Below are positions 29,203 to 30,143 of a stretch of 30,143 bases of DNA, one piece after another. The notes beneath the pieces were generated by a model that saw only the letters and a program-made list of their open reading frames with translations, was not told the DNA's origin and made no database searches. Source of the DNA: Prevotella sp. UBA1378 (GTDB taxonomy: Bacteria > Bacteroidota > Bacteroidia > Bacteroidales > Bacteroidaceae). A program made the translations under genes and the position numbers. The stretch is from contig DBRC01000069.1 of assembly GCA_002305505.1 (NCBI GenBank), positions 10,561-40,703 on the forward strand, in the 5' to 3' direction. The stretch's first letter is position 1. Each line of letters opens with the position of its first letter.

Positions 29203-30009
29203 ATGCAAAAAATGAGAATTAGTAAAAACAGGTATCTTCAAGGGTTTGGTATTGCCGTTTGCCTGCTGGCATTGGTAAGGTGTGTGTTTCCTCAAGTAGC
29301 TGAATCGCGGCAGGGCACAGAAAAGATGGCAGGGAAAACAGCAGGGGGAAGGCCTGACGCCGCGGGGGAGAATCCGGGTGCAACAGCAGATACCGTGGCC
29401 GTTGGCTCAAGATTCGTCCGCCCCGACGGAACGCTGGTGAAGAACCGTATTTATAGCGTGCCATCGTTCCGTGACGCTTTCCCGGACAATAACGACGTGC
29501 AACTTGCAGCTGCCCAGAGGTGGGGTGTTACTCCCGTAAGGAACAGGGAAGATGCGGAAAGTCGCAAAAAAGAACTGGTTTACATGGCGAGCAACCCTTA
29601 TTACCATGTAGACAAACTGAACAACAGCATACCTTACCTTGTTCCTCGTGCAGCCGTTTTGTTGCAGGCTATCGGGCGAAACTTTTTCGATAGTCTGCAA
29701 ATCAAAGGTATACCGCTCCATAAAATCATCGTTACCAGCGTGCTCCGCACACAGGACGACGTGGTAAGCCTGCGTTCGCGCAACGGCAATGCCACGGAAA
29801 ACTCTTGTCATCTCTACGGTACGACGTTCGACATCTGCTATAACCGGTATAAGACGGTGGAAGAGCCCGATGGGCCGGCCCGCCGCAGCGTGCGTAATGA
29901 CACATTGAAGTGGGTATTGAGCGAGGTATTGCGCGACATGCGCCGCAATGGGCACTGTTATATTAAATATGAGGTGAAGCAAGGGTGTTTCCACATGACT
30001 GTAAACTGA
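29203..30009 (+). CDS. DUF5715-like secreted/anchored protein with M15-peptidase-like motif
   Basis: A 268-aa protein with an N-terminal hydrophobic segment (about 10-26, GFGIAVCLLALVRCVFP), then a low-complexity linker to about 65 and a conserved domain to the end. SVLRTQDDV, NSCHLYGTTFDICY and the final CFHMTV resemble the zinc-binding pattern of M15/VanY-type peptidases (SxHxxGxxxD and a late His), which cut D-Ala-containing peptide stems. I recall this architecture as DUF5715 of Bacteroides. Enzyme activity is inferred only. ATG 29203 is used; ATG 29212 (AGGA 9 bp upstream) is an equal alternative. Confidence 0.82.
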   Translation: MQKMRISKNRYLQGFGIAVCLLALVRCVFPQVAESRQGTEKMAGKTAGGRPDAAGENPGATADTVAVGSRFVRPDGTLVKNRIYSVPSFRDAFPDNNDVQLAAAQRWGVTPVRNREDAESRKKELVYMASNPYYHVDKLNNSIPYLVPRAAVLLQAIGRNFFDSLQIKGIPLHKIIVTSVLRTQDDVVSLRSRNGNATENSCHLYGTTFDICYNRYKTVEEPDGPARRSVRNDTLKWVLSEVLRDMRRNGHCYIKYEVKQGCFHMTVN

Positions 30010-30074
30010 CGGGTTGTACCCTTACCCGGGTTCGGGACCATCAATTAAGTTTTGCGGGAAAGACGGAAGGGATT

Positions 30075-30102
30075 GCTGCCCTAAAGGCAAGCCGTGGGCA
30101 GC
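30075..30102. terminator. Hairpin near the window end
   Basis: GCTGCCC (30075-30081) pairs perfectly with GGGCAGC (30096-30102) around a 14-nt loop, 66 bp after the DUF5715-like gene. There is no T-run. It may be a termination or repeat structure; the element is cut by the window edge. Confidence 0.4.
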
Positions 30103-30143
30103 AGGCGGATAAGGGGGCAAAAAGATTTATAGCTATAAATCCG

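Noticed and set aside
9810..30125. A 22-bp match (20 identical) between 9810-9831 on the minus strand and 30104-30125.
   Set aside because: It is A/G-rich, and a match of this quality is not rare in 30 kb compared on both strands. The flanks do not match, and the second copy is at the window edge.

Overview
The window looks like ordinary chromosome from a Bacteroidales bacterium, most likely Bacteroides, Phocaeicola or a close relative. Three things point there. Gene starts are repeatedly preceded by the Bacteroidota sigma-ABfr promoter element TAnnTTTG, seen at about a dozen sites and in four of them with a TTTG/TTG -33 box 18-20 bp upstream. The gene content is typical of the group: serine palmitoyltransferase for sphingolipids, PPi-dependent phosphofructokinase, an M64 peptidase, secreted proteins with GxYxxNGKK-type C-termini, and a FeoB-associated Cys-rich protein. 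Shine-Dalgarno sequences are weak. No IS element, phage, plasmid gene or CRISPR array was seen.

Layout. 143-1877 (minus): lipid kinase, Nudix hydrolase and a small Cys-rich membrane protein, divergent from spt (2039-3226). 3249-3450: a complete tRNA-Pro(UGG) unit with promoter, tRNA and terminator. 3551-9584 (minus): a probable five-gene operon running from a 93-aa hypothetical through a PlsC-like acyltransferase, a 965-aa secreted amidase-like protein and a 115-aa hypothetical to a YgiQ radical SAM protein. 9990-12340: a small secreted orphan and a secreted SASA-type esterase, the most accessory-looking part, with repeat-rich DNA on both sides. 12713-15329: pfp and a membrane-anchored GH25 muramidase, convergent with prmA. 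16365-18879: a Tyr/Trp/Gly-rich secreted protein and a FadL-like outer-membrane barrel. 18993-22483: iorA-iorB-aminotransferase operon for aromatic 2-oxoacids. 22546-24616 (minus): uxuA-uxuB for hexuronate catabolism. 24783-26264 (minus): proS. 26395-27790: OmpA-like lipoprotein overlapping mtgA. 27800-29029 (minus): M64 peptidase. 29203-30009: DUF5715-like protein with an M15-peptidase-like motif.

Functional themes are the cell envelope (sphingolipid start step, lipid kinase, acyltransferase, three or four peptidoglycan enzymes, outer-membrane proteins) and anaerobic amino-acid and uronate metabolism.

The most unusual features are non-coding. One is an array of four 15-bp palindromes (TACAAGnnnCTTGTA) at an exact 22-bp period at 12408-12488; its units pair into two 15-bp-stem hairpins. 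The other is a composite intergenic repeat present at 25-78 and 9700-9754. Relative to its 32-bp arm, the 22-bp hairpin core is flipped between the two copies. Neither can be named from the sequence alone.
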